Source: Bradyrhizobium sp. NFR13 (lineage in GTDB: Bacteria > Pseudomonadota > Alphaproteobacteria > Rhizobiales > Xanthobacteraceae). Taken from it: a stretch of DNA of 64,000 nucleotides. Within the stretch, counting starts at the first letter, position 1, and each line of letters begins with the position of its first letter. The translations under genes were made by a program, and so were the position numbers. The stretch spans positions 620,001 through 684,000 of the forward strand of contig NZ_FOTP01000001.1 in NCBI RefSeq assembly GCF_900114605.1, written 5' to 3'. The notes below the pieces were generated by a model, which saw only the letters and a program-made list of their open reading frames with translations, did not search any database and had not been told where the DNA came from. This document shows positions 55,239-62,795 of the stretch, one piece after another.

Positions 55239-57233
55239 TTGTTCAAGTTCTCACTGCGCGCTCCAGCGATCCCAGGCTATTTTCCGCGCATCAGATTTGG
55301 CCTGCGTATCCAGATCGCATTGATCGGCATCATGGCTGTCGTGCTCACCGGCACGATCTGCCTCATCGGCCTCGCCTATGAAGCAGACGCGCAGCGCCAG
55401 TCGGATGAGGCCGTCAAGCTGCGCCAGCATGTCGTGGGTCTGTCGGCGAACTATCTGGAAGCCGGACAGGTCGCCAATGAATTTCTGCGCAAGCACGATG
55501 AGAAACTGATCGCTGTCCATGGCGAGATCATCACCACAGCACTGGCGAATCTGTCGGCAATTGACGCCATCGTCGACAAGCGCCCCGAGGGCGATGCGCT
55601 AAAACAGGGCTCGGCCCTGCGCGCGGGCCTCAATGTCTATCAGACTCGCTTCAACAACATCGCCTCGATCCAGAAATCGCTGGGGCTCAACGAGACGCTC
55701 GGCCTGCAGGGCCAGCTGCGTGCTGCGGTTCACGACGCCGAAACGCGGTTGGCGCAGTTCGACCAGATCCGCCTGGCCAATCTGATGCTGATGATGCGGC
55801 GGCATGAGAAGGACTTCATGCTGCGCGGCGAGGAAAAATATGGCGACCAGTTCGACAAAAGGCGCGACGAATTTTCCGATGCACTGAAGGCGGCCGCGCT
55901 GCCCGATCCGGTGCGCGACGAGCTCGCCGCGCTGATCAAGGCCTATGGCGAGAGTTTCCTGGCCTATTCGGTGACGCAAACCACGCTGAATGACGAAGTC
56001 GCCGATTTCGCTATGGTGTTTCAGCGCAACCGGCCGGCGCTGGATGGCCTCGTGGCCGCAGCCCAGGCCGAATACAACGCCGCCGAGGCGCGCGCCACGC
56101 AGACCCGGCAGATCCTGACCTGGACCATCGCGCTGGCGACGATCCTGATCGGCCTCGCCGCGGTGTATTTCGGTCAGCGCATCGCGCGCGCGATCGCTGA
56201 TATGACGCAAGCGATGCAAACGCTGGCCTCGGGCGATTTCGCCGTGGTGCTGCCGGGCCTCGGCCGCGCCGACGAGATCGGCGACATGGCGCAGGCGGTC
56301 GAGACCTTCAAACTGCGCGCGCAGCAGAAGGCGGCGGATGAGCTCGACGCCAAGCTCGACCTGGAACAGCGTGCGGCGGAAGCGCGCAAGGCCGACATGG
56401 ACCGCCTCGCCGGCGACTTCGAAAGCGCCGTCGGCCGCATCGTCGAGACGGTGTCGTCCGCCTCCGCCGAACTCGAAACCGCCGCCGGCACGCTGACCTC
56501 GACGGCCACGCGATCTCAGGAACTCACCGCGATGGTCGCGGCGGCGTCGCACGAGGCCTCCGCCAATGTGCAGTCGGTGGCCTCCGCCACCGAGCAGATG
56601 TCGTCATCGGTCAACGAGATCGGCCGTCAGGTGCAGGCCTCGGCTGTGATTGCCGGCGAGGCTGTCGCGCAGGCCGAGACGACTAACCGCCAGATCGGCG
56701 AGTTGCTGAGCGCCGCCGACAAGATCGGCGAGGTGGTGCAACTCATCAGCGCGATCGCGCGGCAGACCAACCTCCTCGCGCTCAACGCCACCATCGAAGC
56801 GGCGCGCGCCGGCACCGCCGGCCGCGGCTTCTCGGTGGTCGCCGCCGAGGTCAAGGCACTGGCCGAACAGACCGCGAGCGCCACCGGCGAGATCGGCCAG
56901 CAGGTGTCAGGCATTCAACAGGCGACAAAGAACTCAGTCGCCGCGATCAAGGGCATCGGCAGCACCATCGGCCGGATGTCCGAGATCGCCTCGACCATCG
57001 CCGCCGCGGTGGAACAACAGGGCGCCACCACGGCGGAGATCGCCCGCAATGTGCAGCGCGCCGCGCAAGGCACCTCCGATGTCAGCACCAATATCGCGGA
57101 CGTCAAACGCGGCGCCAGCGACACGGGTCTGGCCTCGTCCCATGTGTTCTCGGCCGCCCGGTCGCTGTCCGGCGACAGCGCCCAGCTGAAAGCGGACGTG
57201 GCGACGTTTTTGGCGTCGGTGCGGAGTGCGTGA
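55239..57233 (+). CDS. Methyl-accepting chemotaxis protein
   Basis: A 664-residue chemoreceptor. TM1 is at about residues 22-46 and TM2 at 293-311, enclosing a 245-residue helical periplasmic sensor that resembles an HBM (helical bimodular) domain, including [15 protein letters not shown] near 188-201. A HAMP domain follows (312-365), then the signalling domain with tip [19 protein letters not shown]. No CheR-binding pentapeptide ends the protein. HBM receptors often sense carboxylic acids; the ligand here is unknown. TTG 55239 with GAGGAT upstream is the likely start; GTG 55194 is an alternative. Confidence 0.9.
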   Translation: MFKFSLRAPAIPGYFPRIRFGLRIQIALIGIMAVVLTGTICLIGLAYEADAQRQSDEAVKLRQHVVGLSANYLEAGQVANEFLRKHDEKLIAVHGEIITTALANLSAIDAIVDKRPEGDALKQGSALRAGLNVYQTRFNNIASIQKSLGLNETLGLQGQLRAAVHDAETRLAQFDQIRLANLMLMMRRHEKDFMLRGEEKYGDQFDKRRDEFSDALKAAALPDPVRDELAALIKAYGESFLAYSVTQTTLNDEVADFAMVFQRNRPALDGLVAAAQAEYNAAEARATQTRQILTWTIALATILIGLAAVYFGQRIARAIADMTQAMQTLASGDFAVVLPGLGRADEIGDMAQAVETFKLRAQQKAADELDAKLDLEQRAAEARKADMDRLAGDFESAVGRIVETVSSASAELETAAGTLTSTATRSQELTAMVAAASHEASANVQSVASATEQMSSSVNEIGRQVQASAVIAGEAVAQAETTNRQIGELLSAADKIGEVVQLISAIARQTNLLALNATIEAARAGTAGRGFSVVAAEVKALAEQTASATGEIGQQVSGIQQATKNSVAAIKGIGSTIGRMSEIASTIAAAVEQQGATTAEIARNVQRAAQGTSDVSTNIADVKRGASDTGLASSHVFSAARSLSGDSAQLKADVATFLASVRSA

Positions 57234-57253
57234 GGGGGATCACAGCCCCTCTC

Positions 57254-57400
57254 AGGTGTCGTCCCCGCCTAGCGCGCCAAAGGCGCGCGCGGGGCGGGGA
57301 CCCATAACCACGATGGGAGTGAGTGAAGCGGCATAGCCACCACGATGGTGCTACGCCCCCGGCCTTGGTGTGTATGGATCCCACCTTCGCGGGGATGACA
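57254..57400. repeat. Nested-hairpin dispersed repeat, copy 1
   Basis: The left half has a 9-bp outer stem GTCCCCGCC/GGCGGGGAC around an inner GCGCGCC-AAA-GGCGCGC stem; the right end repeats the outer arm as GCGGGGATGAC. A second copy of the same length (147 bases) is at 62501-62647. Differences between copies are compensated in both stems (C-G to T-A inside, G-C to A-T outside), so the hairpins are maintained. It fills most of the 310-base gap before the binding-protein gene. Confidence 0.75.
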
Positions 57401-57543
57401 ACCGGGAGGACGTTGCGGAACGCCTCCTCCCTGCCTATCTCCTCGCCTTGCCAACGCGAAATCCTTGCCTCACACTCCCCGGTAACGACGGCGCCCGCAC
57501 GGGGAACGACTGTCGAGTGACATATCATCAGGGAGGCAACGAC

Positions 57544-58767
57544 ATGAGAACTACGCTTCTTCATTGGGTCGCAACGTCTGTGCTGGCGACCGCGCTATCC
57601 GCCACATCGGCGTTTGCGCAGAAGAAATACGATCCGGGCGCCAACGATACCGAAATCAAGATCGGCCAGACCGTGCCGTTCTCAGGCCCCGCCTCGGCCT
57701 ATTCGTCGATCGCCAAGACGCAGCTCGCTTATTTCAAGATGGTCAACGAGCAGGGCGGCATCAACGGCCGCAAGATCAACCTGATCCAGTATGACGACGC
57801 CTATTCACCGCCCAAGGCCGTGGAGCAGGTGCGCAAGCTCGTCGAGAGCGACGAGGTGCTGCTGACCTTCCAGATCATCGGCACGCCGTCCAATGCCGGC
57901 GTGCAGAAATATCTCAACACCAAGGGTGTGCCGCAACTGTTCGCCGCCACCGGTGCCACGCGCTTCACCGATCCGAAGAACTTCCCCTGGACCATGGGCT
58001 ACAATCCCAACTACCAGACCGAAGGCCGGATCTACGCCAAATACATCCTGAAGAACTATCCGACAGCCAAGATCGCCATCCTGTGGCAGAACGACGATCT
58101 CGGCCGCGACTATCTCACCGGCATGAAGGCCGGGCTCGGCGACAAGGCCGCGTCGATGATCGTCTCGGAGGCGTCCTATGAGCTCGCCGACCCGACCATC
58201 GACTCGCAGATCGTCAAGCTGAAGTCCTCCGGCGCCGACCTCTTGTTCAACGCCTCGACGCCGAAATTCGCCGCCCAGGCCATCAAGAAGGTCGCGGATC
58301 TCGGCTGGAAGCCGGTCCACATCGTCGACATCAATGCGACTTCGGTGGGCGCGGTGCTGGTGCCCGCGGGACTCGACAATTCCAAGGGCCTCATCTCGAC
58401 CAATTACGGCAAGGACCCGCTGGACCCGCAATGGAAGGACGACGCCGGCATGAAGCGCTACATGGCCTTCATGGACAAATACTATCCCGACGGCGACAAG
58501 AACTCGAACTTCAACACCTATGGCTACGGCAATGCCCAACTCATGGTGGAGGTGCTGAAGCGCTGCGGCGACGACCTCACCCGCGCCAATGTGATGAAGC
58601 AGGCCACCAGCCTGTCCGGGCTCGAAACCGACCTTCACTTGCCCGGCATGCGGCTCTCCACCTCGCCCACCGATTACCGCGTCAACAAGCAGCTGCAGAT
58701 GCAGCGCTTCAACGGCGAGCGCTGGGAACTGTTCGGCCCGATCATCGAGGATGACTCGGCCGGTTAG
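57544..58767 (+). CDS. LIV-type ABC transporter substrate-binding protein (orphan)
   Basis: A 407-residue periplasmic receptor of the branched-chain amino acid/amide type. Signal peptide MRTTLLHWVATSVLATALS to about residue 27 (SAFA-QKK). Mature start YDPGANDTEIKIGQTVPFSGP; LVESDEVLLTFQIIGTPSNAGVQK and ATRFTDPKNFPWTMGYNPNYQTE identify a subgroup often found near aromatic-acid transporters. ATG 57544 follows GGGAGGCAACG. No permease or ATPase gene is adjacent, so it must work with a transporter elsewhere. It ends in a strong terminator. Confidence 0.9.
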   Translation: MRTTLLHWVATSVLATALSATSAFAQKKYDPGANDTEIKIGQTVPFSGPASAYSSIAKTQLAYFKMVNEQGGINGRKINLIQYDDAYSPPKAVEQVRKLVESDEVLLTFQIIGTPSNAGVQKYLNTKGVPQLFAATGATRFTDPKNFPWTMGYNPNYQTEGRIYAKYILKNYPTAKIAILWQNDDLGRDYLTGMKAGLGDKAASMIVSEASYELADPTIDSQIVKLKSSGADLLFNASTPKFAAQAIKKVADLGWKPVHIVDINATSVGAVLVPAGLDNSKGLISTNYGKDPLDPQWKDDAGMKRYMAFMDKYYPDGDKNSNFNTYGYGNAQLMVEVLKRCGDDLTRANVMKQATSLSGLETDLHLPGMRLSTSPTDYRVNKQLQMQRFNGERWELFGPIIEDDSAG

Positions 58768-58780
58768 GCTGCACACGACA

Positions 58781-58814
58781 AAGCCACGCGCGGGATCACC
58801 TGCGCGTGGCTTTT
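58781..58814 (+). terminator. Intrinsic terminator after orphan receptor gene
   Basis: AAGCCACGCGC (58781-58791) and GCGCGTGGCTT (58802-58812) form an 11-bp stem with a 10-base loop, followed by TTCG. Confidence 0.85.
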
Positions 58815-58917
58815 CGCAGGCTGGTTAGCCGAAGGCGCGATCCGCCGACCGGTGAGAGGCAGCTTGCCAACACCACCACCGATCTTGGAAGTTAGCCGCT
58901 GCTCTATGGGGGATAGC

Positions 58918-59127
58918 ATGCAGTACGAAGTCGCGGTCACGATTGGCGCAATCAATGGCCAGGTCATCCTGCGCATGACCGACACGTCGCCATTCATGGG
59001 GTTTGCAGTCGGCCACTTCATCGATTTTCAGAACCAGGCGCGTGTCGTTACGCAAGTGCATCACCAGATGATCAGTGCAGCCGGCAACCCGAACCAGCAC
59101 CTGCATCGTGTCATCCTGGTGACCTGA
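58918..59127 (+). CDS. Small hypothetical protein
   Basis: A 69-residue protein beginning MQYEVAVTIGAINGQVILRM and ending NPNQHLHRVILVT. A GGGGGA site sits six bases before the ATG, better than for the in-frame ATG at 58906. The strand pattern (EVAVTIG, QVILRM, RVVTQVHHQM, HRVILV) suggests a small beta-rich fold. An opposite-strand open frame overlaps it, but its composition (Arg, His, Trp-rich) looks like shadow. Function unknown. Confidence 0.55.
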   Translation: MQYEVAVTIGAINGQVILRMTDTSPFMGFAVGHFIDFQNQARVVTQVHHQMISAAGNPNQHLHRVILVT

Positions 59128-59194
59128 TATCTGAATGCGAGGGGCGGATGATCCCGCTCCGCTTATGGCGACAAGGCCATCCGCCCAACGGCAC

Positions 59195-59557
59195 CTACGC
59201 CATCTTCGCAAACATCGTCAGCACGCCGTCGGCGATATTGATCGCCACCACCTGCGCCGAGCTCATGCCCTTTTCCTTGAGCGCATTGGCGGCCGCCGGC
59301 GAGGCGTCGATCGAGGCGCGCAGCGCCTTCAAATCCTCCTCGCTGGATTTCGATACGACCTCCTCGACCTGCTTCTTCACCGCCTCCGGCAATTGCTTCA
59401 CATCCACCACCTGGATGCTAGAGATCTTGGCGCTGGTCTGCCCGCCGGATTTGGCCGGCGCATTTTCGGCCTGGGTCGCGGCTCCCTGTGCGAGCACGAA
59501 ACCCGGCGTGCCGAGCGAGAGAATGGCCGCGAGGGCCGTCGCTGTGATGATGCGCAT
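59195..59557 (-). CDS. Exported hypothetical protein
   Basis: A 120-residue protein with a signal peptide MRIITATALAAILSLGTPGFVLA (residues 1-23), a low-complexity Ala/Gln/Ser linker (to 45) and a C-terminal helical part: VVDVKQLPEAVKKQVEEVV and SSAQVVAINIADGVLTMFAKM. No family recognised. ATG 59557 follows AAGGAACGACC; upstream in-frame starts lack a site. It is the last native-looking gene before the low-GC KAP gene, and both run leftwards. Confidence 0.7.
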   Translation of the reverse strand: MRIITATALAAILSLGTPGFVLAQGAATQAENAPAKSGGQTSAKISSIQVVDVKQLPEAVKKQVEEVVSKSSEEDLKALRASIDASPAAANALKEKGMSSAQVVAINIADGVLTMFAKMA

Positions 59558-59671
59558 GGTCGTTCCTTTCCGGTTGGGAAGGAGCGAAGCAATAGCGGTG
59601 AAGTGTGCGGAAGGTCTGGAGTGGATGTGGTGGTTTGGTGAGATCAATGCGGCGACAGGATGATTCGATCT

Positions 59672-59687
59672 GATTAATCAATTAATC
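59672..59687. terminator. AT-rich palindrome at the KAP gene stop
   Basis: GATTAAT-CA-ATTAATC, a perfect 7-base-arm dyad that includes the KAP stop codon. It may be a weak terminator or a protein-binding site. Confidence 0.35.
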
Positions 59688-61880
59688 TTCACTGCCGCGC
59701 AGTTCAGCCTTAAGAAATTCACTCTGAATACGACGGCTCTCGTCTGAGCCAGCATTCTGCGCGGCACTGGAAAGTCTCTCCTTAAAGTGCGTGACGTCAA
59801 TCAATTCGGAGAATGTCTTTGCATTAAAAATTCGAACCTCTGACCTAGTCGTTCCAACTGTACGATATGACGTGCTTGCAAGAACCTGAGCTAACCGCAA
59901 AACAGAATCATCAACGGCGATCTCTTTCATTAGCCACTCTCTAACTGGTTTAACACCAGCGATTGATCGCCAAATGAAGATAAGCCGGACGGGCCGAATG
60001 AGTTGAAGAAGCTGGCCATTCTCAGCGATGCTGCTAATCTTGGTTGCGATCATCTCCGCCGCATTGATAGCTTCCTCGCGTCCCATATAACAATCATCGC
60101 CGTAAGTGGCCTCACCTCCATAAAGACCATGCTGACCCGCAAGACGGATTACAGCGTTGCTCGCAAGCGTGATCCCTCTAGGATGCGCTTGTAAAATTGA
60201 AAGCCTTTTCAGCCTCTCAGCCGCAGAGAGTGGAGTGAGGCCATGCACGGCAATAGATTCCAACCTCTGAAGATTATCCTCCACAAAGAATTCCCAGACC
60301 CTATCCTCCCTTTGGATCAGCTCATCACTAACGTCGAGAAATGTTCTTAATGTCTCCTCGGACAATAGTGGCTTCACGTGCACAGTCTCGAAGACCTGCT
60401 CCAAAAAATTTGCGACAGGTGGGTTCCGCTTGCCAACTTTCCTCTGAGCGAGTTCCCTCAGAAAAATGGGGCGTCTCTCACTCACATCCACCGCCGAAAG
60501 TAACGCTTCAATATCAGCTTTGGATTGTCGGCTTGGGTCGCGCCCAAACAGAAAATAATTTCTATAGTATTGTTTAGTACATATCCGTCTGTGTTCGCGC
60601 TTTTTTAAGTAGGGAATATCGCCAATGTGCTCATTCCAACCTTTTGCAAGTGCGGGGAAGAGATAAGCGAGAGCCTTCTTCGCTGCCTGTGGATTCTTCG
60701 CATTTCTCGGCTCGAAGCCAGAGGAAAATTCTTTCTCCTCCTTGAAGGTCCAGTTTTCACCAGACAGTTCCTCGATGTTCTCGAAAATTTTCTCATACTC
60801 TCCGGGCTCGAACAATTGCAACGACGTTAGAATCACAAGATCCGTTAGATCAACGTCACCTGCAACATTCGGCCATATGATCTGCATCGCATTGTAGATA
60901 CGTGATACATCCCGCGGCGTCTGAATATAAGGCTGAACCGCCTGAAAGAAAGCCATTTGCCATCTCTCGAAATCGTTCGGCTCCGTATCGCCAATGACGG
61001 AATTTAGACGCTGAAAGAAGAGGTCTCGTATCTCCGCCTGCCAAGGAGGCGGTAACTTGACCTGCACTTGTATGATCTTCTCGAGGAAATCCGGATCAAC
61101 GCGATCTACTCCGGCTCCCATGGCCTGCGTCACCACACTCCTGTCGAAGGATAGAACGTAAAGAATATTCGGCAGATCACCCAGACTTTTGACGAGCGAG
61201 AAGATCGATCTCATTTCAGAGGGCATAAGCCGATCGACGTCATCAATTACAATGATGATTCTCTTCGCAGATTCTCTAAGGGCAACAGCAAGATCACGCT
61301 TTAAAGATTCAAGACTCGATGTTTTTGAAGCAAAGCTTTGAATGCCCTCACCGACGGCTCGCCCAGCTGCGCTACCAACGCCAAACGCTGCAACACCACC
61401 TGCTGCTAGCGCACCAGCACCACCAGCAACTACACCTACGCTCGGAAGGTATGCCGTTAGCTTCTTTATTGCATTCGATATTGCCCCATTTTCTGAATGA
61501 CCAATGGCGGCGCCAACTTCACCGAAGAAGGCGCGCACCAAGTTCTCTTGACCGCTGAAATTCCATGGGTTGAAGCGAATTAAATGGGTCTTCCTTTTGC
61601 CGTGGAAGGCTTCCCATTCGACCTCAACGGCAGACCACTCACGTTCAACTAGGTCTGCAACTGCAATACCGCTCTCGCGCGCCAACTCGCGAATAATGAT
61701 GCGACGCTCAATTAGTCTAAGCGCGCTTGTCTTACCTGCTCCCCAGGCCCCTTCGATCGATACGACAATCCCTTCGTCCGGCGCCATCTCGGTTAGTGAT
61801 CGGGCTAATGCATCGGCAAACTGAGAGAATCCCAGCACGTCGTCGTCTTCACTAGCGATAGGGCGATCGCTCGATAGCAT
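59682..61880 (-). CDS. KAP-family P-loop NTPase
   Basis: A 732-residue KAP NTPase. Walker A is GAWGAGKT (residues 44-51), the family motif RFNPWNF is at 102-108, Walker B is IIVIDDVDRL (209-218), and the sensor-like LSFDRSVV and DFLEKIIQVQ follow (243-272). A glycine/alanine-rich hydrophobic stretch at about 146-176 sits between Walker A and B, where KAP proteins carry membrane segments. The C-terminal 400 residues are helical and unassigned. The gene is visibly less GC-rich than its neighbours: two sample 60-base rows counted by hand gave 52 percent (60001-60060) and 38 percent (60541-60600). Known relatives include the phage-exclusion protein PifA. A defence role is inference only. Confidence 0.85.
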   Translation of the reverse strand: MLSSDRPIASEDDDVLGFSQFADALARSLTEMAPDEGIVVSIEGAWGAGKTSALRLIERRIIIRELARESGIAVADLVEREWSAVEVEWEAFHGKRKTHLIRFNPWNFSGQENLVRAFFGEVGAAIGHSENGAISNAIKKLTAYLPSVGVVAGGAGALAAGGVAAFGVGSAAGRAVGEGIQSFASKTSSLESLKRDLAVALRESAKRIIIVIDDVDRLMPSEMRSIFSLVKSLGDLPNILYVLSFDRSVVTQAMGAGVDRVDPDFLEKIIQVQVKLPPPWQAEIRDLFFQRLNSVIGDTEPNDFERWQMAFFQAVQPYIQTPRDVSRIYNAMQIIWPNVAGDVDLTDLVILTSLQLFEPGEYEKIFENIEELSGENWTFKEEKEFSSGFEPRNAKNPQAAKKALAYLFPALAKGWNEHIGDIPYLKKREHRRICTKQYYRNYFLFGRDPSRQSKADIEALLSAVDVSERRPIFLRELAQRKVGKRNPPVANFLEQVFETVHVKPLLSEETLRTFLDVSDELIQREDRVWEFFVEDNLQRLESIAVHGLTPLSAAERLKRLSILQAHPRGITLASNAVIRLAGQHGLYGGEATYGDDCYMGREEAINAAEMIATKISSIAENGQLLQLIRPVRLIFIWRSIAGVKPVREWLMKEIAVDDSVLRLAQVLASTSYRTVGTTRSEVRIFNAKTFSELIDVTHFKERLSSAAQNAGSDESRRIQSEFLKAELRGSED

Positions 61881-61920
61881 CGTACGAATCCTTCTATTTT
61901 GAGACAGAAGGTAGAACTAA

Positions 61921-62500
61921 TACTACGCGTTGTCCCGGACAGGATTGACAACATCCGCAGCTGTGATTATATTCCATTTCGTCCTACTCACGAGGGGCGC
62001 TTCTCGAGGGCGCTTTCGAAGTGGAGTTTGGATGCGGCGCCTGCGGACGTGCCTCGCACGCACGGACTCGGGAGGTCGGGGGTCACCGTCCGGGCCCACT
62101 ACGGGGCTCTGCCGGAAACGGCTGGACGGGTGCGGGTGAAGGCAGGCGAAAGCCTGTCCGGAACGAAGGACTATCATTAGTCCTGCCCAGTACCCGGAAG
62201 CGCGGTCCCTCGAACAGAAAAGCCGCGATGGCGCGCCGAAAGGCGATGCGCGGATCGCAAGGGCCTTCGCAAGGCCGGAGCGAAACGCGAGAACGTTGAA
62301 GTTGCGCCTTTCGGCGCGTCATCCCCCTCATTGATGAGGGGGAAACTGGACCACCCGCTTTGCGCCACGGGCGCGATACGGAAGGCGCGTGGGCGGTGAT
62401 GAGATTTCCCAGGGAATGACGTGGCTGTTTGACAGGTGAAGCGGTGCGTGAGCGTGCGAGGAACAGTGCGTGTGTTGCGCAGTGCAGCCACACAACACTC
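61921..62500. repeat. Gene-free structured sequence, probable old dispersed repeat
   Basis: No credible gene lies here; the short frames on both strands are Arg/Ser/Gly-rich. The segment has many short hairpins, such as GCCG-GAAA-CGGC, CAGGC-GAAA-GCCTG, GCGCC-TTTC-GGCGC and CCCCCTCAT-TG-ATGAGGGGG (62323-62342). From memory, similar sequence recurs at many sites in Bradyrhizobium-type genomes and is often mis-annotated as small proteins. It lies directly beside the KAP gene and may mark a preferred insertion spot. Confidence 0.5.
61966..61971 (-). promoter_or_regulatory. Possible -10 box for the KAP gene
   Basis: On the minus strand there is an exact TATAAT, 86 bases upstream of the KAP ATG, in AT-rich DNA. 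No convincing -35 hexamer lies at 16-18 bases, so this is only a candidate. Confidence 0.3.
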
Positions 62501-62647
62501 AGGTGTCATCCCCGCCTAGTGCGCCGAAGGCGCACGCGGGGCGGGGATCCATACACACGTGCAGAAATAGTCAGGGCGAGAACGTCGTAACCTTCGCCGC
62601 GCAACACGAACTCGGGGGTTATGGATCCCCGCCTTCGCGGGGATGAC
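62501..62647. repeat. Nested-hairpin dispersed repeat, copy 2
   Basis: Same design and length as the copy at 57254-57400: outer stem ATCCCCGCC/GGCGGGGAT, inner stem GTGCGCC-GAA-GGCGCAC, and a right-hand GCGGGGATGAC end. The middle 90 bases differ more than the ends. Between this repeat and the next gene (62648-62795) nothing else is visible. Confidence 0.75.
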
Positions 62648-62795
62648 AGCCATGTTTGCAGAGGCTTCGCGCATCGAGCGCGTACACATAGCGGCCCGAC
62701 CATGGAACCGCGTTTCCCTTACGTTAACTTCTGCGTAACCGCCCCTTAAACCGCGGCCGCTAGGCTCGCGGTATCGGGTGGCGTGGTGTTTGCGT

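Noticed and set aside
58825-59211. 128-codon minus-strand frame opposite the small hypothetical gene
   Set aside because: No ribosome site, Arg/Trp/His-rich start, and the plus-strand frame has a strong site and a more protein-like sequence.
62030-62180. Possible RNase P, tmRNA or SRP RNA because of GAAA-capped hairpins
   Set aside because: None of the universally conserved words of those RNAs (for example GAGGAAAGTCC of RNase P) is present.
62021-62509. Several 60-140-codon frames on both strands in the repeat region
   Set aside because: They overlap each other, lack ribosome sites and have Arg/Ser/Gly-rich composition; the DNA is better explained as a structured repeat.
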